From Xanthobacter sp. YC-JY1 (GTDB lineage: Bacteria > Pseudomonadota > Alphaproteobacteria > Rhizobiales > Xanthobacteraceae): a stretch of 64,000 nt of DNA. Below the pieces are notes generated by a model. That model ran no database searches, was not told the DNA's origin, and was given only the letters and a program-made list of their open reading frames with translations. A program made the translations under genes and the position numbers. Position 1 is the stretch's first letter, and every line of letters begins with the position of its first letter. This document shows, in pieces, positions 51,028 through 58,696 of the stretch. Location: positions 5,069,001-5,133,000 of the forward strand of contig NZ_CP032674.1 of the NCBI RefSeq assembly GCF_021730305.1, written 5' to 3'.

Positions 51028-51324
51028 ATGGACAAGGCGCGAACCAAGGGCACATCCCAGCGCGGCTTTGCGGCGATGGACGCGGAAAAGCAGCGGGCGA
51101 TCGCGCGCAAGGGGGGCGAGAGCGTCCCGGCCGAGAAGCGCAGCTTCTTCCAGAATCGCACGCTGGCCGCCGAGGCCGGCCGCAAGGGCGGACAGAGCGT
51201 CGCTGACGACCAGCGCAGCTTCTCGCGGGACCGCACCCTCGCCTCGCAGGCGGGACAGAAGGGCGGCCAGAAGAGCGGCCAGGCCACCGGCACGGGGCCG
51301 GGGACCGGCAACGGCGGCGCCTGA
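51028..51324 (+). CDS. KGG-repeat stress-induced protein (con-10/YciG type)
   Basis: The product has 98 residues, highly polar, with GGAGGA in front of the ATG. It consists of repeats of the KGG type: QRGFAAMDAEKQRAIARKGGESV, NRTLAAEAGRKGGQSV and DRTLASQAGQKGGQKSG, ending in a Gly/Thr tail. Related proteins (YciG, fungal con-10) accumulate in dormant or stressed cells and are probably disordered protectants. The EcfG-type promoter upstream supports stress induction. Confidence 0.85.
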   Translation: MDKARTKGTSQRGFAAMDAEKQRAIARKGGESVPAEKRSFFQNRTLAAEAGRKGGQSVADDQRSFSRDRTLASQAGQKGGQKSGQATGTGPGTGNGGA

Positions 51325-51379
51325 ACGCGCCGCCTATGAGGGGCGTAACCGGAACCGCCGTCCGCGGTGAACCGCGGGC

Positions 51380-51405
51380 GGAACCGGAACCGCAGCTGTA
51401 GCGTT
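51380..51405 (+). promoter_or_regulatory. EcfG-type promoter of ecfG
   Basis: GGAAC (51380-51384), 17 nt, CGTT (51402-51405) on the plus strand, about 120 nt before the ecfG start. It implies autoregulation. A second GGAAC overlaps inside the spacer but has wrong spacing (11 nt). Confidence 0.7.
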
Positions 51406-51524
51406 AGGCTCAGGTCACGCTCGAGGGACGTCTCCGCGAAGGGGCGCTTCGCCGACCACACCCGGGAGCCGGGCGGACATAGCCGCCAGAAAAGTCACGA
51501 TTGCCGGAAAGAATAGGCTGCCTG

Positions 51525-52118
51525 ATGGACCTGCCCGCGCCGAGCGAAAGGACCCGCACAGAGATGGACGCCGCCGCCCTGCGCACGCAGGTGCTGGAGT
51601 TCCTTCCAGCGGTGCGCGCCTTTGCGCGGTCTTTGACCCGCAACCGAACGGAGGCCGACGATCTGGTCCAGGAGACGCTGCTGAAGGCGCTCTCCAACAT
51701 GGACAAGTTCGACCCCGGCACCAATCTGCGTGCGTGGCTCTTCACCATCCTGCGCAACACCTATTACACCGAGATCCGCAAGCGTCGGCGCGAGAATGAC
51801 GGCATGGCCGCGCTCGCCCAGCAGGATTCCAATATCGGCCCGAGCCAGGAATGGTCGGCCACTCTCACCTCTCTCAAGGACGCCCTCGCCCTTCTGCCGG
51901 ACGACCAGCGCGAAGCGCTGGTGCTAGTGGGCGCGGCGGGCTTGTCTTACGAGGAAGCGGCGGAGGTCTGCGGCTGCGCGCTCGGCACCATCAAGAGCCG
52001 CGTCAACCGCGCCCGCGCCAAGCTGCTCGTGCTCATGGGCGCCGAAGTCACCGCCGACGTGGTGGAAGGCGACGCGGTCGCCATGTCCGCGGCGCGAAGC
52101 TCGCTCTCCACATCCTGA
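51525..52118 (+). CDS. ecfG: General stress response ECF sigma factor EcfG
   Basis: The product has 197 residues. Region 2 reads VRAFARSLTRNRTEADDLVQETLLKALSNMDKFDPGTNLRAWLFTILRNTYYTEIRKRRRE, and region 4 LKDALALLPDDQREALVLVGAAGLSYEEAAEVCGCALGTIKSRVNRARAKL, both of the ECF15/EcfG group. It should recognise GGAAC-N16/17-CGTT promoters, several of which are in this window. Possible starts are 51525 (ATAGG upstream, preferred) and 51564. No nepR precedes it, although nepR-ecfG is the usual order. Confidence 0.93.
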   Translation: MDLPAPSERTRTEMDAAALRTQVLEFLPAVRAFARSLTRNRTEADDLVQETLLKALSNMDKFDPGTNLRAWLFTILRNTYYTEIRKRRRENDGMAALAQQDSNIGPSQEWSATLTSLKDALALLPDDQREALVLVGAAGLSYEEAAEVCGCALGTIKSRVNRARAKLLVLMGAEVTADVVEGDAVAMSAARSSLSTS

Positions 52119-52155
52119 GCCACACACGCCCGCGTCGCCGTCGGCGCGTGGGTGC

Positions 52156-52184
52156 TTGACAGGCGCGTCCCGGCGTCGCTTGGT
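52156..52184 (+). promoter_or_regulatory. Candidate leaderless promoter of metX
   Basis: TTGACA (52156-52161) is followed after 17 nt by a poor -10 (CTTGGT, 52179-52184), so transcription would start about at the metX ATG (52191). No ribosome site precedes that ATG, in keeping with a leaderless message. Confidence 0.35.
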
Positions 52185-52190
52185 TCGCCC

Positions 52191-53396
52191 ATGACATCTT
52201 TCGTCCGGAAGGACGTCGCCTCGAACACGGCCGCCGAGGCGCGGCGCGAGGCGGACGAGCCCCATTCCCCCGTGGTGCGCTTCGGCGCCGGTGCCCCGCT
52301 CAGGTTGGATGCGGGCGTCGAGCTGAACCACCTGCAGATCGGCTACCAGACCTACGGCGAGCCCAATGCCGCCGGCACCAATGCGGTGCTGGTGTGCCAC
52401 GCGCTGACCGGCGACCAGCACGCCGCGAGCCTCAATCCCGTCACCGGCAAGCCCGGCTGGTGGGAGACCATGGTCGGCCCCGGCAAGCCCATCGACACCG
52501 AGCGCTTCTTCGTCATCTGCGCCAATGTGCTCGGCGGCTGCATGGGCACCACCGGCCCCGCTTCCACCGATCCGATGACCGGCCGGCCCTACGGCCTCGA
52601 CATGCCCCTCGTCACCATTCGCGACATGGTGAACGCGCAGGCCATGCTGCTCGACCATCTCGGCATCGAGAAGCTCCTGTGCGTCGCCGGCGGCTCCATG
52701 GGTGGCATGCAGGTGCTGCAATGGGCGGCGAGCTATCCCGAGCGGCTGTTCGCGGCCATGCCCATCGCCACCGGCGCGCGGCACTCGGCGCAGAACATCG
52801 CCTTCCACGAGGTGGGCCGGCAGGCGGTGATGGCCGATCCCGACTGGCGCGGCGGGCGCTATCTGGCGGAAGGGGTGACGCCCCATCGCGGGCTCGCGGT
52901 GGCGCGCATGGCGGCGCACATCACCTACATGTCCGACCAGTCGCTGCACAACAAGTTCGGCCGGCGGCTGCAGAACCGCGAGATGCCCACCTTCGGCTTC
53001 GACGCCGACTTCCAGGTGGAGAGCTATCTGCGCCATCAGGGCGAATCGTTCGTGCAGCGGTTCGATCCCAACTCCTATCTCTATGTGACGCGAGCCATGG
53101 ACTATTTCGACCTCGCGGCGGACTATGGCGGCGTGCTGGCCAATGCCTTCCGCGGTTCGAAGACGCGCTTCTGCGTCGCCTCGTTCACCTCGGACTGGCT
53201 GTTCCCCACCGAGGATTCCCGCGCCATCGTCCACGCGCTGAACGCCTCCGGCGCCAGTGTCTCCTTCACCGAGATCGAGAGCGACAAGGGCCACGACGCC
53301 TTCCTCTTGGAGGAGCCGCAATTGTTCGCCATCGCCCGCGGCTTCCTCGACAGCGCCGCCCGCGCCGTGGGCCTGCCGGCCGGGAGGGGCGCGTGA
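52191..53396 (+). CDS. metX: Homoserine O-acetyltransferase MetX
   Basis: The product has 401 residues. It is an alpha/beta-hydrolase-fold acyltransferase that activates homoserine for methionine synthesis. The nucleophile elbow is AGGSMGGMQ (Ser about 169); the other triad residues lie in [11 protein letters not shown] and SDKGHDAFL. Motifs [10 protein letters not shown] and [12 protein letters not shown] are diagnostic of the MetX family. An acetyl or succinyl donor cannot be told from sequence alone by eye. ATG 52191 is preferred to the GTG at 52152, which lies before the candidate promoter. It overlaps metW as GTGA. Confidence 0.93.
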   Translation: MTSFVRKDVASNTAAEARREADEPHSPVVRFGAGAPLRLDAGVELNHLQIGYQTYGEPNAAGTNAVLVCHALTGDQHAASLNPVTGKPGWWETMVGPGKPIDTERFFVICANVLGGCMGTTGPASTDPMTGRPYGLDMPLVTIRDMVNAQAMLLDHLGIEKLLCVAGGSMGGMQVLQWAASYPERLFAAMPIATGARHSAQNIAFHEVGRQAVMADPDWRGGRYLAEGVTPHRGLAVARMAAHITYMSDQSLHNKFGRRLQNREMPTFGFDADFQVESYLRHQGESFVQRFDPNSYLYVTRAMDYFDLAADYGGVLANAFRGSKTRFCVASFTSDWLFPTEDSRAIVHALNASGASVSFTEIESDKGHDAFLLEEPQLFAIARGFLDSAARAVGLPAGRGA

Positions 53397-54052
53397 GCAT
53401 CGCGTTGCGCCAGCCGGTGCTGGATGAAAGCGCCGTCCGTGACCAGGGCGGGCGCGTCGATCTCGTGGTGGTGGCCGAGATGGTCGCCCCCGGCTCGCGC
53501 GTGCTCGATGTGGGCTCCGGCGACGGCGCGCTCCTCGAACTCCTCGCCACCACGCGCAATTGCGACGCGCGCGGCATTGAACTGTCGCGCGAAGGCGTGA
53601 ATGCCGGCGTGGCGCGCGGCCTCGCCATCATCCAGGGCGACGCGGACGTGGACCTCGCCCACTATCCCGACGACGCCTTCGACTATGTCATCCTCTCCCA
53701 GACGCTCCAGGCCACCCGCCGTCCGCGCTGGGTGATGGAACAGATGCTGCGCATCGGCCGCCGGGCGGTGGTGTCCTTCCCCAATTTCGGCCACTGGCGC
53801 TCGCGGCTCGACCTGCTCGTCAACGGCCGGATGCCGGTGACGGACAACATGCCCATCGCCTGGTACGAGACGCCCAACATCCACTTCTGCACCATCCGCG
53901 ACTTCGTGGCTTTGGTGGAGCTCTTGGACGCGCGCATCGAGAAGGCGGTGGCGCTGGACTCGTCCGGCCACCGCGTGCGGGTGAACATGCCGTGGTGGGT
54001 GTGGAACCTGCTCGGCGAGCAGGCGGTGTTTCTGCTGACGCGGAAGGCCTGA
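53393..54052 (+). CDS. metW: Methionine biosynthesis protein MetW
   Basis: The product has 219 residues, starting at GTG 53393 that overlaps the metX stop; GGGAGGGG provides the ribosome site. The class I methyltransferase-like fold has [16 protein letters not shown], then [51 protein letters not shown] and [43 protein letters not shown], all typical of MetW. MetW works with MetX in many Proteobacteria and is needed for full acyltransferase activity. Confidence 0.95.
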   Translation: MSIALRQPVLDESAVRDQGGRVDLVVVAEMVAPGSRVLDVGSGDGALLELLATTRNCDARGIELSREGVNAGVARGLAIIQGDADVDLAHYPDDAFDYVILSQTLQATRRPRWVMEQMLRIGRRAVVSFPNFGHWRSRLDLLVNGRMPVTDNMPIAWYETPNIHFCTIRDFVALVELLDARIEKAVALDSSGHRVRVNMPWWVWNLLGEQAVFLLTRKA

Positions 54053-54099
54053 GGGCTGCGTCCCCCCTCCCCCCGCACGCGGGAGGTCGCGGCTGCGCA

Positions 54100-54741
54100 T
54101 CAATCGCTATTCTCCGTCAATAGAAGGATCGCGGGATTAAGGCTGGATCGCTCGCGGGTCATCCCGGCCCAGTCGACGAGACCATCCAGCGCGGGCGGGT
54201 CGGCGGCAATCCGATTGAGATTCCGCTGGGTCGCGTCGATCGGATAGACGCTCTCCGTTAGGAGATGCCGCGACCATTCGCAATCCAGCCCCAGTGCGCC
54301 CAGCGCCTTCACATAATTGGCCAGTCTCGACGCGAGGATATCGCTCTTGTTGAAGCGCCCTTCCTCCGCGAAATAGTTGTCACGCGCGATCGCGTCCAAA
54401 GCCGACTTGAGGGTCGGGCTCGGCTCCAGCCGCGTGGCAATCATCGAGACACGCTCGCACACCATGCCGCCGGCCTGATGCTTCAGCGCAAGCCATTCCC
54501 GCCCCGGTCACAGGACTGGCACAAGCTCCGTGAACGCAAGGACCAGGACCACCTGAAGGTTCTGCTCCGGGTTGTCGCGGGCCGAACCACTCCACCAGAG
54601 CGGACCAAAGAACTCGTCGCTGCTCGAAAACAGCTTCGTCGGCACGGAAGGCGAGCGAGACAGCGCGCCACCGAAGGGCCACAGGCGCAACGGCCCCACA
54701 TCCAGGCGATGAGGCGCCAGCATCTCTTCCGTGACAATCAT
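54100..54741 (-). pseudogene. Unrecognised gene interrupted by one in-frame TGA
   Basis: Two minus-strand frames, 54741-54511 and 54507-54100, are in the same reading frame and separated only by TGA at 54510-54508. Joined they give about 213 residues of good protein character: MIVTEEMLAPHRLDVGPLRLW at the start, the break after AFTELVPVL, then PGREWLALKHQAGGMVCERV and SPTLKSALDAIARDNYFAEEGRFNKSDILASRLANYVKAL. One C-to-T change in CGA would create the stop. I do not recognise the family. The base composition is softer than in neighbours. A sequencing error or a programmed read-through is possible. Confidence 0.6.
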
Positions 54742-54753
54742 CTGGGATTCCCC

Positions 54754-55485
54754 TCACCCCGCCGGCACCCCGCCCGGCACCAGCACCGGCTCCAGCGCTG
54801 GTTCGGCGATGCGGCTGGGGCGGCGGACGGCGACGGGGCGGTAGAGCTGCTTGGTGGCTTCCACCACCAGCACGCCGGAGAAGGGCAGCGACAGGCGGGC
54901 GCCGATGCGTTCCCACGCCACCGCCGTATTGAGGAACCAGCGGCTCGGCGGCGCATAGAGCGCCTCGTCCCAGCCCACGGGGGTGAACAGGGCCTCGCGC
55001 AGCAGGCTCACCACCTGCCCGCGGGAGAAGGGGCGGCCATTGCCGAAGGGGGTGGTATCGAGCCGCGCCCATACGCCGCGCCGGTTGGGCACCACCGCCA
55101 GAAGCCGCCCGCCCGGCGCCAGCACGCGCCAGACCTCGCGCAGCATCTCGGCGGCATTGGGCGTCATCTCCAGCGCGTGGACGATCACCACCCGGTCCAT
55201 GCTGGAAGTGGGGAAGGGCAGCAGCGTCTCGTCCGCGAGGGTGGCCAGCGTCGGCGCGGCGGAGGGCCAGCGCACCACGCCCTGCGCCGCCGGCATCACG
55301 GCGAGGCAGCGCTCCGCCTCCTCGCGGAACACGCCGAGATAGGGCGTGGGATAGCCGAGCCCCAGCACGCGCATGCCCGTCACATTGTCGAAGCGGGCGC
55401 GGATGGCGCGGCCGAGCAGACGGCGCGTCATGATTCCCACGGGCTGGGCGTAGAAATTGCGCAGGTCGACGACGTCGAGAAACAT
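54754..55485 (-). CDS. Class I SAM-dependent methyltransferase
   Basis: The product has 243 residues. The N-terminal part RVLGLGYPTPYLGVFREEAERCLAVMPAAQGVV is the SAM-binding glycine loop (G-x-G variant), followed by LPFPTSSMDRVVIVHALEMTPNAAEMLREVWRVLAPGGRLLAVVPNRRGVWAR, the usual post-I and motif III region. Start 55485 is preferred because GAGAGGG precedes it. Such a methyltransferase beside gloB is a common alphaproteobacterial arrangement. The substrate is unknown. It is divergent from gloB across 138 nt. Confidence 0.88.
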   Translation of the reverse strand: MFLDVVDLRNFYAQPVGIMTRRLLGRAIRARFDNVTGMRVLGLGYPTPYLGVFREEAERCLAVMPAAQGVVRWPSAAPTLATLADETLLPFPTSSMDRVVIVHALEMTPNAAEMLREVWRVLAPGGRLLAVVPNRRGVWARLDTTPFGNGRPFSRGQVVSLLREALFTPVGWDEALYAPPSRWFLNTAVAWERIGARLSLPFSGVLVVEATKQLYRPVAVRRPSRIAEPALEPVLVPGGVPAG

Positions 55486-55623
55486 GCACCCTCTCTGTGG
55501 ACAGCGGCCCGCCGGCCACACTTCCGCTCACCCCCTTAATAGAGGATCATGCGCGCCGGGTCCGCAACCCGAGCCGCCAAGCCCGTTCTTCCTCGACCGT
55601 CCTTTCTCCCGGAGATCGACACA

Positions 55624-56397
55624 GTGCCGGCCGACATCCGCCTGATCCCCTGCCTCAGCGACAATTATGCCGTCCTCATCCACGATCCCGTCACCGAAGC
55701 GACGGCGGTGGTGGACGTGCCCGAGCCGGGGCCAGTGATGACGGCGCTGGAGAAGGAAGGCTGGACCCTCACTCACATTCTCGTCACCCACCACCATGCC
55801 GACCACACCCAGGGCATCACGGCGGTGAAGGCGCGTTACGGCGCCACCGTCGTCGGCCCGAAGTCGGAGGCGGACAAGATCCCCGGCCTCGACGTGGCGG
55901 TGGTGGACGGTGATCCCGTCGCCGTGGGCTCGCTGGTGGGCCGCGTGCTGGAGACACCCGGCCATACCGCCGGCCCGGCCTCCTATTTCTTCGAGGGGGA
56001 GAAGCTGCTGTTCGCCGGGGACACGCTGTTCACGCTCGGCTGCGGGCGGACGCTGGAGTGCGATCCGCCGGTGCTGTGGCACTCTCTGCAGCGGCTGCGC
56101 GCCTTGCCGGAGGACCTCGACGTCTATTCCGGCCATGAATACACGCTCGGCAACGGCCGCTTCGCCCTCTCGGTGGATCCGGACAATGCGGACCTGGCGG
56201 CCATGTACGCCAAGGCCCAGGAGCAGCGCGCCAAGGGCGAACCCACCATGCCCTCGAAGCTCGGCGACGAGCTGAAGGCCAACCCCTTCCTGCGTTCGGA
56301 CGATCCGGCCATGGCCGAGCGCCTCGGCATGCCCGGCGCGGACCCGGCCGAGGTCTTCACCGAGCTGCGCGAGCGCAAGAACAGCTTCAAGGGCTGA
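55624..56397 (+). CDS. gloB: Hydroxyacylglutathione hydrolase (glyoxalase II)
   Basis: The product has 257 residues from GTG 55624; an ATG at 55549 would add an unlikely 25 residues. It is a metallo-beta-lactamase-fold zinc/iron enzyme: VTHHHADHTQG supplies metal ligands, then ETPGHTAGPASYF, FAGDTLFTLGCGRTLE and SGHEYTLGNGRFAL, all diagnostic of GloB. It hydrolyses S-lactoylglutathione to lactate in methylglyoxal detoxification. A cupin-type gene follows 3 nt later. Confidence 0.94.
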   Translation: MPADIRLIPCLSDNYAVLIHDPVTEATAVVDVPEPGPVMTALEKEGWTLTHILVTHHHADHTQGITAVKARYGATVVGPKSEADKIPGLDVAVVDGDPVAVGSLVGRVLETPGHTAGPASYFFEGEKLLFAGDTLFTLGCGRTLECDPPVLWHSLQRLRALPEDLDVYSGHEYTLGNGRFALSVDPDNADLAAMYAKAQEQRAKGEPTMPSKLGDELKANPFLRSDDPAMAERLGMPGADPAEVFTELRERKNSFKG

Positions 56398-56400
56398 GGG

Positions 56401-56841
56401 ATGGGCGAAACCGGCCTTCAGGCGCTCACCGCGGAGGCGGTGATCGCGTTGCTCGAGCTTCAGCCCCATCCCGAGGGCGGGTTTTTCCGGGAGACGTTCC
56501 GCGAAAAGGCGGCGGACGGCGGACGCGGCGCGTCCACGGCCATCTATTTCCTGCTGCGCGCGGGAGAGCGCTCCCACTGGCACAAGGTGGATGCCTCGGA
56601 GATCTGGCACTGGCACGCTGGCGCACCGCTGAAGCTGCGCATCGCGGACGCCGGGGGAAAGCGGGATGTGATGCTGGGGCCGGATCTCGCCGCCGGCGAG
56701 CGGCCGCAGGGCGTGGTGCCGCCCTTCGCGTGGCAGGCGGCGGAAAGCCTCGGCGCCTGGACGCTGGTCGGCTGCACCGTGGCGCCGGCCTTCGATTTTT
56801 CAGGGTTTGAACTCGCCCCGCCCGGTTGGGAGCCGGGCTAG
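56401..56841 (+). CDS. Cupin family protein (DUF985)
   Basis: The product has 146 residues, a single-domain cupin of the DUF985 type: LELQPHPEGGFFRETFREK, STAIYFLLRAGERSHWHKVDASEIWHWHAGAPLKLRI, and GVVPPFAWQAAESLGAWTLVGCTVAPAFDFSGFELAPPGW. Two His (SHWHK) and Glu (SEIWH) could bind a metal. The function is unknown. It sits 3 nt after gloB, so it is probably cotranscribed. It is convergent with the small gene at 56854. Confidence 0.88.
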   Translation: MGETGLQALTAEAVIALLELQPHPEGGFFRETFREKAADGGRGASTAIYFLLRAGERSHWHKVDASEIWHWHAGAPLKLRIADAGGKRDVMLGPDLAAGERPQGVVPPFAWQAAESLGAWTLVGCTVAPAFDFSGFELAPPGWEPG

Positions 56842-56853
56842 GCTTTCAGCCCC

Positions 56854-57072
56854 TCACACCATCGCGCAGAGGGCTTCCATGCGGGCGCACACATCGCCGA
56901 GGCTCGGCGGGTTGGTGCCGCTGCCATCCGCCATGAGGAAATCGGCAAGATCGCCGGCTTCCTGCTGGCGCAGGAACTTGACCACGTCCTCGACACTGGA
57001 CACCCGGGTCTCGGCGTCGCCAATCACGATCCGCAGAGAGGTCGGGGTATTCAGAGGAAGGCTCTGGCCCAT
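56854..57072 (-). CDS. Small unrecognised protein under an EcfG-type promoter
   Basis: The product has 72 residues (MGQSLPLNTPTSLRIVIG...), with GGAGA in front of ATG 57072. It is acidic, with a beta-strand start and a helix (SSVEDVVKFLRQQEAGDLADFLMADG), then LGDVCARMEALCAM. The layout faintly recalls DUF982 proteins, but I cannot claim membership. The exact GGAAC-N16-CGTT site 63 nt upstream places it in the general stress regulon. The role is unknown. Confidence 0.65.
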   Translation of the reverse strand: MGQSLPLNTPTSLRIVIGDAETRVSSVEDVVKFLRQQEAGDLADFLMADGSGTNPPSLGDVCARMEALCAMV

Positions 57073-57135
57073 GGTCGTCTCCGTTTCGTCGGTCTGGTGC
57101 CACCGGCGGCGGCACAAGAAATCAGCCGGAGAGTA

Positions 57136-57160
57136 AACGCGGCCTTATGGCAGCGGTTCC
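57136..57160 (-). promoter_or_regulatory. EcfG-type promoter of the small gene at 57072
   Basis: On the minus strand GGAAC (57160-57156), 16 nt, CGTT (57139-57136). It matches the phyR promoter in both elements and spacing. Confidence 0.65.
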
Positions 57161-57192
57161 ACCGCTCCGCGCGATCGTGAGTCAATTTCCGC

Positions 57193-57663
57193 TCACGCCC
57201 CGTGGGCGATGAGATCCGGCAGGCGCCGCGTGAGGGTGCGCAGCACGCTCTGCGAGCCCTTGGACATGACGTCGAACACGCCGTCATTGGCGGAATCGGT
57301 GCCGAAGCCGTCATGGAAGAAGCGGAAATGGGTGCCGCCGGAGGGCGTGGGCGTCAGCGTCCACGTCACCACCGTGTCGATGTAATGGCCGAAGCCCTTC
57401 AGCTCCTCGTGCCCGCCCTTCCAGCTGAACGACAGTTCCTTCTCGGGGATGCAGCTTTTCACCTGGCACTGGAATTCGCCGTCCCACCGCTCGATGGGCC
57501 GGCCCCAGATGGTGAATTTGTGCCCCTCCAGCGGCTGGATGTCGTTGGGAAAGAACCAGACGGCGAGCCATTCGGAATCGGTGATGGCGCGCCACACGAC
57601 ATCCACCGGCTGATCGAACTCGGCCTCGGAGAGAATGGAGCGGGTTTCGACAACATCCGACAT
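57193..57663 (-). CDS. SRPBCC/AHSA1-type lipid-transfer fold protein
   Basis: The product has 156 residues with GGAGG upstream. The Bet v1-like (AHSA1) fold is clear: EFDQPVDVVWRAITDSEWLAVWFFPNDIQPLEGHKFTIWGRPIERWDGEFQCQVKSCIPEKELSFSWKGG, then TVVTWTLTPTPSGGTHFRFFHDGFG. These proteins bind hydrophobic ligands or act in stress; no substrate is known. It stands alone on the minus strand, upstream of the EcfG-driven small gene. Confidence 0.86.
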   Translation of the reverse strand: MSDVVETRSILSEAEFDQPVDVVWRAITDSEWLAVWFFPNDIQPLEGHKFTIWGRPIERWDGEFQCQVKSCIPEKELSFSWKGGHEELKGFGHYIDTVVTWTLTPTPSGGTHFRFFHDGFGTDSANDGVFDVMSKGSQSVLRTLTRRLPDLIAHGA

Positions 57664-57743
57664 GGGGGGCCTCCAAAATCAATCAATGAAATGCCGGCGC
57701 GGGCCTTTGGCTCGCCAAGCAAAAAGCGGACCTTGAGCGCGAT

Positions 57744-57841
57744 CCGATCAGATCGAGGTCGATCTGATCGGTGAATCGCCTCCAACGTGAAGCTGGAGCA
57801 CGCGTCCCTCCGTTTGCCCTCCAAACGAAGGGACGCGTGCT
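57744..57841. repeat. Composite palindromic intergenic element
   Basis: Two inverted repeats lie back to back. 57744-57771: 13-bp perfect arms (CCGATCAGATCGA) with a 2-nt loop, five GATC sites. 57797-57841: arms of 13 and 6 bp (AGCACGCGTCCCT, CGTTTG) with one mismatch and a 5-nt loop, ending one base before the stop of the gene at 57842. The pair resembles the interspersed palindromic elements common between genes in Rhizobiales. It may also terminate transcription of the gene at 57842. Confidence 0.6.
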
Positions 57842-58285
57842 TTAGGCGGTTTCCGACACAGGCTCCCGACCAGCCAGAGCCTCAGCGAAGGCCAGCGCGA
57901 AGCCGGCACGGTCGGCCTCCTCCGGGAAAAGGATGTCGGCGCTCCATTCAGTGGTGAGCGTCCCGCCCGGCCATGTGCGCGGGGCGCGGTGCCAGGCAAG
58001 GGCCGGCCAGCGCGGGTTGCGCTGGGTCTCGCCGGAAGCGTCCCGCCAGGCGGGGCGGCCGAGAGCCTGATTGAGCCACGCCATCATGTCCGGGCCGAAG
58101 GCGAGGGCGAAGGCGACGCCATGGCGGATGCTGCGCGGCGGGGCGCGCACCAGCGTCTGGCCGATCACCGCATAGGCCGGCGGGCCGTCGTCCAGCGCCA
58201 GCTCGCGCATCACCAGCAGGCGGAAGCCGCCCGCGATGGGGAGCGCCGGCACGGCGGCGACGGCGGTGGGATCGTCCCCGCTCAT
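57842..58285 (-). CDS. Unrecognised conserved-looking protein
   Basis: I do not recognise this 147-residue protein with certainty. It has a soluble alpha/beta composition, with Trp-rich motifs near the middle (MMAWLNQALGRPAWRDASG, PALAWHRAPRTWPGGTLTTEWSADILFPEEADRAGFALAFAEALAG). No membrane segment or signal peptide is seen. It is divergent from the small gene at 58357 across 71 nt. The stop abuts the palindromic element. Confidence 0.6.
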   Translation of the reverse strand: MSGDDPTAVAAVPALPIAGGFRLLVMRELALDDGPPAYAVIGQTLVRAPPRSIRHGVAFALAFGPDMMAWLNQALGRPAWRDASGETQRNPRWPALAWHRAPRTWPGGTLTTEWSADILFPEEADRAGFALAFAEALAGREPVSETA

Positions 58286-58356
58286 GCCTCAGCCCCCGCC
58301 GCTGGCACCGATCCTGCTACGCCGGACCAATAAATCCCGACGCGAGCGGAGGCGGC

Positions 58357-58686
58357 GTGACCAAGGCGGACTACATTCCCGAACTGAGCGAAGTGCGCAT
58401 GGAGCGCCGCGCGCCGGAGGCGCCGTATCAGCTGGAGAACGAGGATCATGTCTATGTGCATGGCTGCCTCCGGCAGGTGGAGGCGGCGTTCGGCCTCGAT
58501 GCCTTCCCCGGCGTACCGTTCGACGCCATCTCCGGCCGCGCGCTGATCCAGCGCTTCATCGTGTGGTGGCGCACCCTGGAGCCGGAGAACCCGCAACAGG
58601 TGGAAGCCCACGCCCAGCTGCCCGGCGCCATCCGCCTGCTCGACACGGTGTCCGCCTTCTTGGAGGAGCGCGGAGGGCGAGGCTGA
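58357..58686 (+). CDS. Unrecognised small acidic protein
   Basis: The product has 109 residues from GTG 58357 with GGAGG in front, a good start. The sequence MTKADYIPELSEVRMERR..., HVYVHGCLRQVEAAFGLDAFPGVPFDAISGRALIQRFIVWWRTL has normal globular character, with no known motif. It converges on the HicAB-like gene with 10 nt between the stops. The function is unknown. Confidence 0.6.
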   Translation: MTKADYIPELSEVRMERRAPEAPYQLENEDHVYVHGCLRQVEAAFGLDAFPGVPFDAISGRALIQRFIVWWRTLEPENPQQVEAHAQLPGAIRLLDTVSAFLEERGGRG

Positions 58687-58696
58687 GCCGGCATCC

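Noticed and set aside
52119-52190. SAM-II riboswitch in front of metX
   Set aside because: The gap lacks the conserved pseudoknot sequence, and the likely promoter lies too close to the ATG to leave a leader.
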